Shown here in pieces: positions 37,053-63,454 of a stretch of 64,000 nt of DNA; position 1 is the first letter of the stretch; the number at the start of each line of letters is the position of its first letter. The stretch lies in contig JADANN010000318.1 in the NCBI GenBank assembly GCA_018806985.1, positions 62,001 to 126,000 on the forward strand. Reading direction: 5' to 3'. Source of the DNA: Angiostrongylus vasorum. Taxonomy: Eukaryota; Nematoda; Chromadorea; Rhabditida; Metastrongylidae. Under the pieces are notes generated by a model. The model saw only the letters and a program-made list of their open reading frames with translations, had not been told where the DNA came from and made no database searches. Made by a program: the position numbers and the translations under genes.

Positions 37053-39562
37053 TCATGGTTTAAAGATTGTATTCTCTGATGTAGAAGTAGATGATGAACG
37101 ACCTTCTTCATACCCGTGCAGATTGAGAACTGATTTTCGACGAGGTCCGTGCCTAAATGAAAAATTCAAAAGAAAGCACCATCTGATTTGTCAAAACTAC
37201 CTCAGTGGAGTTTTTTGTTGGCAATTTCCCTTTACTAAGAACACAAATAAACGACAGATAACTGCAGGAATTAATAAACTTAGACAGTGACGTATTAGTT
37301 TCTTTTACTTTTTTTAACTTTGTTTGATCCGTCTTCACGACTACGGTGCGGATCCCTGCACTTCTCATATCCAATTCGTTTCCTCCCGTACATCGCCCAC
37401 GAGGGTCTTCCAAGTTTTTACATGTGGCTTCCGTTGCTGCTTGAGGATTTTCATTTCATCTTGAAAGCCGTAGAATGCTGGTCGTGCAATTCTCCCTGGA
37501 GACCTGAGATAGCCCGGCTGGAGCGTTCCCAACTGGATTACAAAGAATGACTTTTTTCCCAGACAAGTCCGCTACCAGTTTCCCGACCCTGGAGGGATGA
37601 GAGGCCTGGTTGGCCCGGAGCGGAATCGAACTACTACCATGCTAGTGATGACGGGACATTACCACTGTGCTATCCGACCCTATTAATTTCGACATAGATT
37701 TTGGAATTTCTATTCCGTTTGATGATCGGTCTGTTGGAACGTACTTTCTACTTGAATATTTCTTGAACTAAAGAGAGCTTGATTTATGGAAAATTTGTGG
37801 AAATTAGACAAATACCGATGAAAAAAGAGAACGACATATCTCACTAAGTAAACTATCTGTTCTCCGCAATCTCTATTTACTGATAAACTGATACAAACAT
37901 CGTTAACTCCATTTGGCGATAAATATCGCAAGGACTAAAGCATTGAAAAAGTAAACAGACATCGTGATTTCTGACGAAACAAAATGGAACTCACAATGTA
38001 TTACTTTTTATTTACTGCCTTTTACTATTTTCATGCCAGGGTATTATGTGGAATTCAACCACAATGATCCTGAGATATTTGCAAAAGTGGCTGAGAGAAA
38101 TGCAAAGCAAAGGTCACAGTGGTGAGGTGGAAGACAGGTAAGCCTACGGAGGGGGTAACAGCCTGTTCGAATCTGGCCTGAGGTGTGAGTATTGCAAATA
38201 TCTTGGCATAATTGTGGGTGAATTTCACAAGATGAAAATATTGAAATTGCTCACCTTCTATCTGACAGCTTTTCTAACCTATCCCATTCTTCACGATACG
38301 TTTCGAACAGTTTCTGTGGATCTCGTCCATACATTTCTTTCTTTTCTTTAAACTTCTTGGGCACTGAAAACATTAGAATACATGTTTAGCGGTGAATTTC
38401 TATGGAAATTGCTTTCTTCAGAAATATTACCTTTTTCCTCTGGACTCGCGGACAGGGAATGTGCATGTGAGTTGTTTGATGATGGAATATCAGTGTCAGA
38501 AAGGAATAACGGTACTACATGAAAAGGTTCCACTATCTAAAAGAAAGCATCATTTGTATAAAAAATCGTTAATAGTTTACAATTTAAACGAGTAAGAACA
38601 ATGACTGTGAGCAGACGAGATGGGTGTCATAGCAACATTATACATAGGTAATCGATGCCTACATAATAGACGCTGCAAAGTCTTCGATGTTTTTCTAGTC
38701 TTATTTCTTCGAATTTTGTTAGAATCAATTAATAATGGTTTTTCACGAATCATCCCTCGGTTTGCCGTCTCACTGTGGCGGGGAGGTGGTTCCTAGGTGC
38801 GAGGCTGCGATGTAAAGCGGAAGGATTCAACCCCACGCGAGGGTCTCCTAAGCTCGGAAGCAGTGCGGCGTTTCCATCAGGAAGCCCAGCCAAGAGTAAA
38901 CCGATACCAGGATCCACCGCCGTCCTGGTATCAAACTAGCCGCATTGTGGCAAATCTCCTTCTGATCCACAAGAGCGACGACCGCCTGTGGTAGTGAAGA
39001 CATGGGCCGGAATTTCGCCAGGCTGACCTCGGGACTCCAGAGAAACACAATGACTAAAACAGCAAAACTCCGAAAAATAGAGACTATGCTAGGACCTGCA
39101 CAATCATTGAGGACGGGACGTGCAAGTATCCAAGTATCCATGTCTTTTGCAAATAACCGAAAGCCAATATAAATTAATTACAAAGGTGAAACTAACGTTT
39201 CCTTCGTAAATTCCTTCCAAAAGCGTTAAAGCGTGAAAAATTAAATCCACGAAAAACATGAAATAGGAGAGCCTTCGTGCATTGAACGTGTGGCTCTTAC
39301 GGGAAAACAAGTTACAACAACTCTTTTCATCATACTTGAATATCTTCTAAAGTAGTGGGTGGCTCGATTATAATCACATAAGGTTCTTCCTTCTCTTCGT
39401 CGCACGTGTGCGCTTGTACTTCAATTTGGCACATCTCGACTGGCGGAAAAAGTTCCTAGAAAGAGCGTAACAGATTTTTTTAGAGAAATCCATTATTTCG
39501 GATTTTTATTTCCAGAACAGAAGAAAAACCTGTTCTATAGCTAGTGGTGAATGTATTGCCAT
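37053..39562 (-). CDS. Complete small gene, 155-aa charged protein of unknown function
   Basis: Five exons join exactly in phase: 39530-39562, 39336-39455, 38431-38536, 38255-38363 and 37053-37152, totalling 468 nt. The ATG comes four bases after CTTTCCAG, consistent with trans-splicing. The protein starts MAIHSPLAIEQELFPPVEM, has an acidic middle (THTCDEEKEEPYVIIIEPP is the local flavour; the sequence reads HTCDEEKEEPYVIII), a serine/asparagine-rich stretch, then a basic-acidic block KKFKEKKEMYGRDPQKLF, ETYREEWDRLEKLSDRRHGP, and ends SENTIFKP. The segment GRDPQKLFETYREEWDRL weakly recalls the DP..LY..Y..EW box of the centriolar protein HYLS1; that is a guess. There is no signal peptide or membrane segment, so it is probably cytosolic or nuclear. 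Its introns hold a family C SINE, a family D element and a family B repeat. Confidence 0.65.
37325..37682 (-). repeat. tRNA-derived SINE, family C (cleanest copy)
   Basis: On the - strand it has A-box TAGCACAGTGG (37672-37662) and B-box GTTCGATTCCG (37631-37621), spaced as in a tRNA, followed by about 280 bp of body shared with the copy at 8.0 kb. It sits inside the last intron of the 155-aa gene. Confidence 0.8.
38030..38245 (+). repeat. Family D element with inverted ends
   Basis: The left end (about 38035-38090, gccagggtattatgtggaat ... gatcctgagatatttgcaa) is inverted relative to the right end (38196-38240, tgcaaatatcttggcataat ... tcacaagatg). The core has CAGTGGTGAGGTGG and CTGTTCGAATCTGG. 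Confidence 0.65.
38774..39145 (+). repeat. Repeat family B, full length
   Basis: The reference-like copy: GTGGCGGGGAGGTGGTTCCT, GGAAGGATTCAACCCC (B-box-like), ccgataccaggatccaccgc, and a 3' end of gaggacgggacgtgcaagta. It lies in an intron of the 155-aa gene. Confidence 0.75.
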
Positions 39563-39734
39563 TTCTCTGGAAAGCGTATGTGAGACAGGTTTTTTAACCA
39601 TTAGATCAACGCCATCATATATGCTGCGTGACAATGACCTGTAATCTAATTTTTGATCAGCAGGTTTTCGACTTATCGATAATCACAAGAAATAAGCAGT
39701 TGAAGAGTATGAAAGGTAAAAAGCATAAGGCGTT

Positions 39735-39962
39735 CCACTCCGTTAAAATCCCGCAGTTAAGCGCCATGCATTTGATTCTATTCGTAGTGTCGTAGAGTTG
39801 ACTATGTATATTTGGCCTATAACAATCATTTGCAGTGGCCGCTTTCAAATAACTCTGGCCCAATTGGAGGAATAGGTGAGGGGAGCCATGAGCCTAGGAT
39901 CCAACAACAACCACGTGTGTATTGGAGGTAACACCTAACCACTGCACCAAACTCGCCCCCCA
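39735..39962 (-). repeat. SINE family A, old diverged copy
   Basis: A reverse copy: aagcgccatgcatttgattc, atatttggcctataacaatc, and an ACCACTGCACCAAACTCGCCCC end. Confidence 0.6.
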
Positions 39963-40011
39963 TTTGGATTTTTTTTAAACATGCAAAGCTGTTTACTGAT
40001 TGTTCTATTAG

Positions 40012-40438
40012 CATTAATCATAAATTTGAAAGGGAATACAGAGTAGATACTGATGATGACTACTTGGCATCCTCGTTTATACGACTGTGGCTTCGAACGT
40101 CGATCTATTTCCACGGCTCTCTATTTACATCAATACCCTACCTTTTGACCATTGTGGGTGACAAGTATTTTGACTGTAATAGGCGCAAAGCCTCAAACAT
40201 CTGATAGAGACAAAGAAGATATATGCTTTGAATGTGGTCTTAAAAATGTCCTGTAGAAAATACCACATTTTCCATAAAGAGGCAATTGGCCATCTCCATG
40301 TTGGGATTGTTCCAACGAGAACATACGGAAAATCTTCAACCGGTAGAGGCAGTGGAATGTCAAATTGAGGAATTCGATGTAAAACAGGACGTTTTGAGAA
40401 GAATCTACTGGACGTTAAATAGTTGCTTGAATTACTAG
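40012..40438 (+). CDS. Last two exons of an unrecognised gene
   Basis: Exon 40012-40157 (after TTCTATTAG) and exon 40257-40438 (after TCCTGTAG) join in phase across a GTGACA donor. They read KFEREYRVDTDDDYLASSFI, RLWLRTSIYFHGSLFTSIPY, LLTIVENTTFSIKRQLAISM, LGLFQREHTENLQPVEAVEC, QIEEFDVKQDVLRRIYW, and end NSCLNY before TAG. The composition is convincingly protein-like, with one hydrophobic stretch. A possible upstream exon (about 39659-39715, QVFDLSIITRNKQLKSMK) is out of phase with the next one and was left out. The family is not known to me. Confidence 0.5.
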
Positions 40439-40448
40439 GAATTTTGAA

Positions 40449-41000
40449 ATGGTGACCACACCTGTGTCATTTATGAAAACGAATAATCACCGTACTCAAC
40501 ACGACGATGAAGAAGTGTACACGGGACTTCTAAACAGATTTTTTTCATAGATCACGCCATATAAGTGTAAATGGGGGTGCATCATACGAATTTGTTGCCT
40601 TTCTATTTCGACCTATTAGGGCTCGATATGTCACCATTAAGGTTAAAATTCGTGCAATCTGGTTTTGATTTTGGTTCTCTGGAATTTCTAAACAGAGAGT
40701 GGAAGCTTAAACAAAACAATCATCGTCCAGCTATTCCCACTGAGAACTTCCCCGCTCACTTAAAAACAAACAAGGTCGGGTTGCTTATGCAAGCAGAGAG
40801 ACCACATTAACAATGATATTTATTGATTCATCCTCCTGTCGACACACAAAATTGTTCACTTCTGTTATTCGGAACAGGAAGACGTCAAGCAAAGGACAGC
40901 TGCGCGAGCAAACAACGGAAAAGAAATGCACTGCCACGATTACGAATACATCATAAGGGTAAGAAATACTCGTACAGACTTAAAGTCATCGATCTGAAGG
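40449..41000 (+). CDS. Unplaced coding-like exons, + strand
   Basis: Several overlapping stretches look coding but do not give one clean model: ATG at 40449 (MVTTPVSFMKTNNHRTQHDD, EEVYTGLLNRF); a stretch after TTTTTTCATAG at 40550 (SRHISVNGGASYEFVAFLFR, PIRARYVTIK, then a GTTAAA donor); a frame from 40571 (FDFGSLEFLNREWKLKQ); and an exon after CGGAACAG at about 40881 (EDVKQRTAARANNGKEMHCH, DYEYIIR, then GTAAGA). The FRPIRARYVTIK stretch recalls the final strands of F5/8-type C domains. Frame damage or mixed genes are possible. Confidence 0.3.
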
Positions 41001-41270
41001 AAATCTTTCATTCGACGAATGCAAAATTGCGAGGGTTTCACTAAAAGATTTAATTATATCGAACAGGTTTACTCCACCTATACGCTTATTAGTGAGGAAA
41101 AGCAGAGCCGCTGCAAGTCCTATCCGAGAACATCAGACGTCAGCTGAGATGTCATGAAAGTGAGAAGCGACCAAATGACAATCTAGTACTATAAATACAC
41201 GGGAAGCATAAAACATTCGCTTACATCTATAAAATTATACATGCATACAAATGCACAAGAATGTACACAG

Positions 41271-42219
<949 letters not shown>

Positions 42220-42475
42220 TTATTCCTCGAGCTGAACAAACTCCAACATATGGACAGAATGATCGTTCCATAGCAAACAACGCAGAAAACGATTTTTATA
42301 GATAACAGTGCCATTTTTTGCTTCATTATTTCCGCTCTATGAACTCTATGAAACGATTACCGCTGAAAGATCCAGCTGTGTTTGTTCAGGTGGAAATATC
42401 AGCACATTAGCAACGACGCCTAGGTTTCGTAAATTTCTGCACAATTTTTCGATAAACATTCATTTGAGCAGGTCA

Positions 42476-42737
42476 TTACTTGAAATCTTTGAGAAAAGGC
42501 TTTGCTCTATCCCGCACGCAGTTTAGATAGACCTCATGAAATGTTATTTCAATTTCAAATTTGCCCAGGAGATAAATTTTCAAGAAATTTATAACGAAGT
42601 TTAAATTTGGAAAGTTCCAATTGTTAAAATTATAACCCGTTGGAGACGTCAGAAATTCTCTGGGAGCACTTGTGACTTGCTGAATAAAACCGTAGTTGTT
42701 GAATCTTTTCGATATTTGAGACAGGAACTCATCATTG
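42476..42737 (-). CDS. Orphan coding-like exon, possibly the K2P C-terminus
   Basis: After TTTCCTATTTAG on the - strand an open frame reads NDEFLSQISKRFNNYGFIQQ, VTSAPREFLTSPTGYNFNNW, NFPNLNF, and runs to a stop at about 42476. It is downstream of, and on the same strand as, the K2P gene. The first acceptor does not match the phase of the last firm K2P exon (45726); a second AG ten bases on does match. Not settled. Confidence 0.35.
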
Positions 42738-42779
42738 CTAAATAGGAAAAAAAAACACATTTTATTAGCAAAGACCTAT

Positions 42780-44250
42780 AGATTCTGTTCACTTCTGCTC
42801 AAATTAATAAAGTTTATGACGTTCTTATTTGCTTAAAGTTGAAAGGCTGAACTACTTCTATGCAAGGATTAGTCATATGTGACTCATGCCGGTGTCAAAG
42901 TCCTAAAAATGTTAATGGACTGAGAGCAGAAAGATTCATGTTGAAGATTTGGTGTTCGTGAAGAACCCAGAAATCCGCAAAATTTTGGTGAAATGAAGAA
43001 CAGCCAGATGCGGAACCATTTCTCACATACCAGAAGTGATCCTGATTAAGCATTATAGAAACAGGACGACAGTTAGGTCGTTCTTCAACGCGTTGTTATA
43101 GGCAAAATACTATTATAAAATCGTCTTAGACAGGAGTAATGGACGAAGAACAAACAACTGATTCAAATCGATTAGAAGACATTCGAAAAGGTCCGTCGCC
43201 GGAGAAATAACCAAATTGTAGATGTAGTAGCAACAATGGCATAAACGAAGGCGAATCGTCCAGGTCTCAAGTAATGAAGAACAACAAATGCTACTTATTA
43301 TCAGCAGACTTCCATCAAATTTACTCTATTTCTAACCACAAGGCACTACAGATTCATGTACGCAATAAATCAGAGTTTTTCTTTTTTGAGCAAATACGTG
43401 GTTTTGACATTAGCAAGGCTTACTCAGTGCAATACTTGTGGTGAAGTTTCAGAGGTTTAGCGTCCCATAGGATTTGGTGGAGCCAAATTGAAACAAAACA
43501 TACTCAGCAAACACTTTCAAAAAAAATTCCCAAAAAAGTCCAAAGATGGAGCTCAGCGAAGAGTGTTTTGTGTCCACGTGTGACCTGGCTCCATACCTCA
43601 GCCTAATTTTTTTTAACTAGGCGACCCACATTCCTCACCCATGTGAGACACTGTGGGACTGGTCTCCAAGAACAAGTGAATGACTTACAAAGAACAAAAC
43701 CGTGAGTTTAAAAGAATTTGGGAGCCATGCGAATGAAATTTATGTATTTAGTTATAACTGCTTGCGTTATCAAAGTCCTTGACTGAGTAGATTGAGTGTC
43801 CAGTTGACCTTTCCGCGATCTGGCGAAGACGAAACCGCCGAAGCGAGTCAGCTATTGTCAATAAGCCATAACAACTTTGCGTCACCTCAAGAAGAAAACA
43901 CTGACTTATAGAACAATGCGGAGGTAAACAGAAAGTCGGTCCTGGGAATTGCTACGTCATATATGCAATGTCATAGGTAAATGACAGCTTTGACAGCACA
44001 ATACCCATCAGTTTAAAACAAAACTTGCCAAGTGATGCTGATCGTCATCTGTGTCATGACAGCTATCACTCATCTGGAAACTGCTACCTGTAATCTCGTT
44101 AGTCAGTGGAAGAGTAGAGTGTTGAAACGTGTCATGCCCTCATTAGTGTTTTTCGCACATCACATTTTTCGTATGAGGATCCTTATCTTAAGTGCTCATG
44201 TTGAGTAAGTGCTTTTTCGTAGCTCTTCTGGCTACGTTAGGGTGTGGAAT
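42780..44250. other. Interval without a recognised gene
   Basis: No splice-linked exons, repeat-family match or conserved motif was found. It may be intron or 3' flank of the K2P gene. Confidence 0.3.
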
Positions 44251-44254
44251 GAGT

Positions 44255-44475
44255 TTTCTCTTTGAATATAACAAAATGATACTTAGATATTTCCAAAACT
44301 CTGGAAGCTGGTGTCTGCGGTGTGGATCGAAGACGCTGTTATCCTTTCGGGGGCTAACGCGTTCACCAATACTCCACCCGCGTCCTTCGTTTCGCCTGTT
44401 TCTCAGCTAGTTTTCTATCCGCCAGTGCCATCAGCAATCACCCGTCAACGGGATTGGTCTGGGGAGCACAAAATG
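44255..44475 (-). repeat. Family D element
   Basis: A reverse copy: tttccaaaactctggaagct, tgcggtgtggatcgaagacg (B-box rc), gggctaacgcgttcacca, gtttcgcctgtttctcagct, and the atcagcaatcacccg extension also seen at 8.57 kb. Confidence 0.65.
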
Positions 44476-44579
44476 CCATTGAACACAGTTAAGCTGAGGC
44501 TACAGTTGAAATCACAATGTTAACTTTTTATTTCCTCCTACAAATAGTAGTAGGCAGCAAATAAAAAGTTAACAAACGA

Positions 44580-45010
44580 TAGATCACCTATACCACCTGT
44601 GGATCCGTCGATGGTCTAGTGACTCGAGCGGGCACCCAGTAATTCTTCCATTTTTATTCCTGTCGCGTTGAAGAGTATCCCAGTGTGTTCTGCACGCTCT
44701 AGGGACACGTTGAGCACCATTTCTTTCTTCTAGGCTTTTCGTGAAGAACTCTGACCATCGGGTCGGTGGTCTTCCTGCAGTGCATTTGACATCCCGAGTA
44801 GTCCAGTCACTTACGGCTCTTATCCATCGGTTGTAGTTCATAGGCATTACGTGTCCCGCCCAACTTATCTTCGACTGTTTGGCCTATAGAACGACACCTT
44901 GAATTCTGATCGTTGACGCAGGTCGGAGCTTCGGATCCGTTCCCTTACTTGCGTGACATGGGATACCCCTAGCATCATCATTTCGACTACGCGTTCAATA
45001 GCGAACGACA
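44580..45010 (-). pseudogene. RTE-type LINE reverse transcriptase, C-terminal relic
   Basis: The - strand encodes NRWIRAVSDWTTRDVKCTAG, RPPTRWSEFFTKSLEERNGA, QRVPRACRTHWDTLQRDR, the characteristic C-terminus of nematode RTE endonuclease/reverse-transcriptase proteins. Upstream (to about 45010) IERVVEMMMLGVSHVTQVRE and ERIRSSDLRQRS precede it in a shifted frame. The reverse-transcriptase core is missing. Confidence 0.8.
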
Positions 45011-45044
45011 ACTAGTACTAAAAATTTTATTTTACATATATGAC

Positions 45045-45330
45045 CCGAATTCACATTTTGCGAATCCGATGGCTGTTTCTGTTTTTTGTTGTCTCGCAAA
45101 AAGCCATCCACAAAGGTCTTCGGATTCGCGTGTGGGTTCGTCTACTACCCTGACGACTTCGCCTTCTCCATGTTGTTGAATGAAGGCTGATGTGATTTTG
45201 ATTTAATGATCGAGTGGCTAAATTTGACCGTTCCAGGTCTGACCACAAAGGCACTGCTCGTCATTGCGGATCGGAAGGACCATTTCCCAGTCTGGTGCCA
45301 ATTTTTCCTACCAAGATCAGCTCAACCAGA
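45045..45330 (-). repeat. Family C SINE, decayed
   Basis: It shares the catccacaaaggtcttc / gtgtgggttc / gttgaatgaaggctgatg pattern of the family C body. The tRNA-like head is not recognisable. Confidence 0.4.
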
Positions 45331-45725
45331 AACTATGTACACCTTATTCGGTATATTTCGTAGTTTTGATATTATCTACAGTTTTATTATAGGGTGTGGG
45401 GAGTTCAGTGATTAGAGATCACAGGTAATACACACATGGTAGTTAGTTCAGAACCATAGAGAACCCGTTGTATCCTTCATCGTAGCCCACGTTTCAATCT
45501 TAACACCGTCGTGGATGAGGGATACAGAATAATGGACCTAATGAGAAAAGTGCTGGAAGACCAAGTATGTGAAAACGGATGATCTAAACTAAAAAACAAA
45601 GCAAATCATTGCTATAACTGTTACTATTCCCTGCAATAGTAGTAGTTTGTAGAAAAGGAGTGTTATTAACTGTGGTACCTCTGTGCAAATTTTGTTAAAA
45701 TAATAAATAGAGCAAAATTGCTAAC

Positions 45726-60461
<14,736 letters not shown>

Positions 60462-60742
60462 CTGAAATCAGAGTTAGTAAACTAGAACCCTTATCAAAAA
60501 CTGAATTTAAGTTCACGAGAAGAGATAGCTAATAGGACTCATTGCAAATGAGAAGAGTTCTAAATTGAAGAAAACTTTTTTTCCTAGACATCTTAAGATT
60601 TCAAAGTATGACAGGATTAGGTGCTCAGTTCCTTCAGGCTAGGGAAAAAATGAATGCCCTGGAGGCGGGAGAAAATGGACTTGTTGACGTCATGAACGAA
60701 TAGTTGAGTAAAAAGTATGTTAAAACACAATGTTCAATTTTC

Positions 60743-60920
60743 ATTTACTGCGTACTCTTTCTCCATGATAAGGTATTGAGTGGAATAGCATTACAACAAT
60801 GCTAATATATCAGCAAAACAAAGAACCCTCAGGTGGTCTTCAAAGAAGAGATTATCCTTTCCGGGGCTTACGCGCTTCCTATCACATTATTCGAGGCTCC
60901 TCTGCTGCCCTCTGGGTACG
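60743..60920 (-). repeat. Family D element
   Basis: A reverse copy: tactgcgtactctttctcca, aatagcattacaacaatgct, ttatcctttccggggcttac gcgcttcc. Confidence 0.55.
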
Positions 60921-60924
60921 ACAC

Positions 60925-61715
60925 TTAATTGAGCTCGTCATATCATTGTCTGTGACAAGCGACTGCTGATAGTGCCGCCTGGCTGAGGGAAAGGCAAAGC
61001 AAAAACTTCGGTTGGTGAGGTGCACGTGACCTCGAGAAAGTTTGAGCGCAAGATCAAAGCCCACCTAAAGTTCCGAGCTTCCTCCTATGTCGATATTGTT
61101 ATGATAAAATATTGTGAAGAGGGCACGACTGAAGGAAAGATGTGTAATACGCTCGCATTCCTTATGACTTGTTCAGAAGTTTATCTTTCATTCGCGGAAT
61201 TACAGATTTTCAACCAACGAAATCGTGAACTTGGTTTGCGAATCCATGTATTAAGCTCAACATTGGATTAGTCAAATTGGCATTCGAAATGTTATTGTCA
61301 GCGTTGACAATGCCGTTTAATTAAAGGAGATCACATAAACATGTAATGATGGCAATAGTCAGAAGTGCAGGTTGATGTGACGACTACATAAAGCCAGGCA
61401 TTCAGACCAACAACATACCACACAATTTGAGCGCAGGACCTGTAACTAAAACTGGAGTATGCTCGACGAAAAACTGCAGACGAGCGAATCGACGTCAACG
61501 ATTTGACCAGTTTCCAAAAGCGGTTACTATTGAAATGCTATTAAAACACTATTGATTCGTCATTGGCACAGCTGAACCCAATGCAGACACGGATGTGCAG
61601 ATAATGAAAACAGAGTTAGAACAGCACTTGATTGAGAGTCGTTAAAGAAATGCCTCCATAAAGAGATGAGATTCGAGAATGCATCGACAGTTTTTAGAAA
61701 AAAGAAAAAAAGAAA
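60925..61715. other. Intergenic interval, nothing recognised
   Basis: It may contain 5' exons of the K2P gene (which must begin upstream of 60461), but none could be supported. Only short frames. Confidence 0.3.
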
Positions 61716-61718
61716 ACA

Positions 61719-62081
61719 TTACTCAACAATGTAAAATTTGCTCTCTAAGGATGTATAAATATATCCGCTTTCTAGTGAACCGACTAAGGATCGAATTTTA
61801 GGATTTCTATGAACCCAGCCGACATTATTCAAATTAATCATTGGTAAATTCAAAACCACACTTTCTAACGCGTGAAGTAAACTCAAGCCTAAGAAAAAAA
61901 AACAGTCGTATCTCACTATTTTTTTACCTGTATCCGTGGATTCCTGAACAGTCGCAACACCAACTGCAAGCACATCATGACGAAATGTTCTTGAAAATAC
62001 TTTCATGTACGGTCTAATGTTCTGAAGAAGAGAACAGCCATCGAAAATGCCTAACTTAAAAAACATCGATGAGTTTGATAC
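61719..62081 (-). CDS. 3' exons of an unrecognised gene with a 39-nt intron
   Basis: Exon 61928-62081 (after AAAGTTTAG) and exon 61719-61888 join in phase 1 across a 39-nt GT-AG intron (61889-61927), ending at TAA. The product reads FKLGIFDGCSLLQNIRPYMK, VFSRTFRHDVLAVGVATVQE, STDTGLSLLHALESVVLNLP, MINLNNVGWVHRNPKIRSLV, GSLESGYIYTSLESKFYIVE. It looks like a folded globular domain end. I cannot assign a family. The intron has no in-frame stop, so read-through would add 13 residues. Confidence 0.45.
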   Translation of the reverse strand, partial: VSNSSMFFKLGIFDGCSLLQNIRPYMKVFSRTFRHDVLAVGVATVQESTDTGKKIVRYDCFFFLGLSLLHALESVVLNLPMINLNNVGWVHRNPKIRSLVGSLESGYIYTSLESKFYIVE

Positions 62082-62089
62082 CTAAACTT

Positions 62090-63450
62090 TGTCAAAAGAG
62101 AAGAATACGAAACGAACCAATGAGAGGTAATGAAGGCGACAATTGACAACACCAGTGATGATTGGAAAATTGACGACATTAATTGGTTTGTTTATAGCAT
62201 TATGTGTTTATTTTTGTGAACAAGGACATGTTGCACAGCTGCGTAGTCTTGTTTAGCCGCTAAGACCCATGAATTTGCCGTTAAGTTGAGGAACGTATAC
62301 GGTAGTAAACCAACCACACAATGACAACATGCTTGCAACCGGAACGACCACTACCAGAATGAGATGAGCTAACCAAAATGTTCTCACTCATAACTTGAGG
62401 GTGATTCTCATCGCATACGCTGAAGATCACGTATACGTTGAAGACCATGTAAAGTGATGATGTCAGATGTTGTCACACTTACCAATATAACAGGAGCTCA
62501 GACGATCTTGACAAAGGAAATAAAAAAACTGAATCAAATATAAATCTGGCGACGTGTTAATGTATCGGTCACTTAGTTGATGATTGTAGGTAGCCTTATC
62601 GAACGCATTATTTTCAATGAATATTCGATGCCGCCATGGCAAAATTTTATTTAATGTCGGGATGGACCCAGATGGCGACTGCTACTAATTGAGATTCCAA
62701 TATGGGGTTCTCGTTATAGCGTAAAGTTGTCTCATGACTCAAATATTCCTCACAGATTGAGAAAACACGAAGGTCGTAATGTCAAAACTACGGTCTCATT
62801 GACACTATTAGTACGATGAGTGATAAGTTTAGTAAAGTTATCGGTATTTAGCCAAGGCTGTGAAATCGTAGAAAAAAATTGGTTTGCCCAGGAAACTGCA
62901 TTTTGAGACGAAAACGACGGGTTATTAGAGATGAGTAGTCCACAGGAAAACGAGAACTATAAAGAACTAGAGTTTGTCATAATTTCAATAGATTTTGAAA
63001 AAGTCTAGCTTATCAAGACTACATGAGCATAGCAATAAAATCCATGAAAATTTTTTTGCGACTGCTTGAACAACGACTAAACAGTGCTGGCTTCACGAAA
63101 TGACAAAAAACAACTCAAGATCCGGATGATCTTAAACAAATGATTTACACCTGAGAAAAGTCCTTTTGAAACCGTTTACATATCTAGGACATGAATCCTT
63201 CTTTAACTTCTGTTTAGCTCACCACAATGACGATAGTTGTCAGGCTGTACTCGAGTACGATAGAAACCAATCATACGTTCAATTCACTATCATCAGAAAA
63301 AATTCTTGTTTATCTGATAAAGTATACTACTCATCTGTATTGCAAATGTACACGATGACGTTCTGTTCCACTTTCACCTAATTAAAAACAACCTTTGGAA
63401 CAGAGTTAAGACAGAGCTTTCATAGAAGTTGTGGCGACGAAGGCGTGCCT
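62090..63450. other. Interval without a recognised gene
   Basis: Presumably 5' flank or intron of the 61.7-kb gene. No splice-linked exons and no repeat-family match were found. Confidence 0.3.
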
Positions 63451-63454
63451 TCTA

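Noticed and set aside
37621..37672. tRNA gene suggested by clear A- and B-boxes
   Set aside because: There is no cloverleaf acceptor stem closing around the boxes, and the same head leads into a 280-bp body repeated elsewhere, so it is a SINE.
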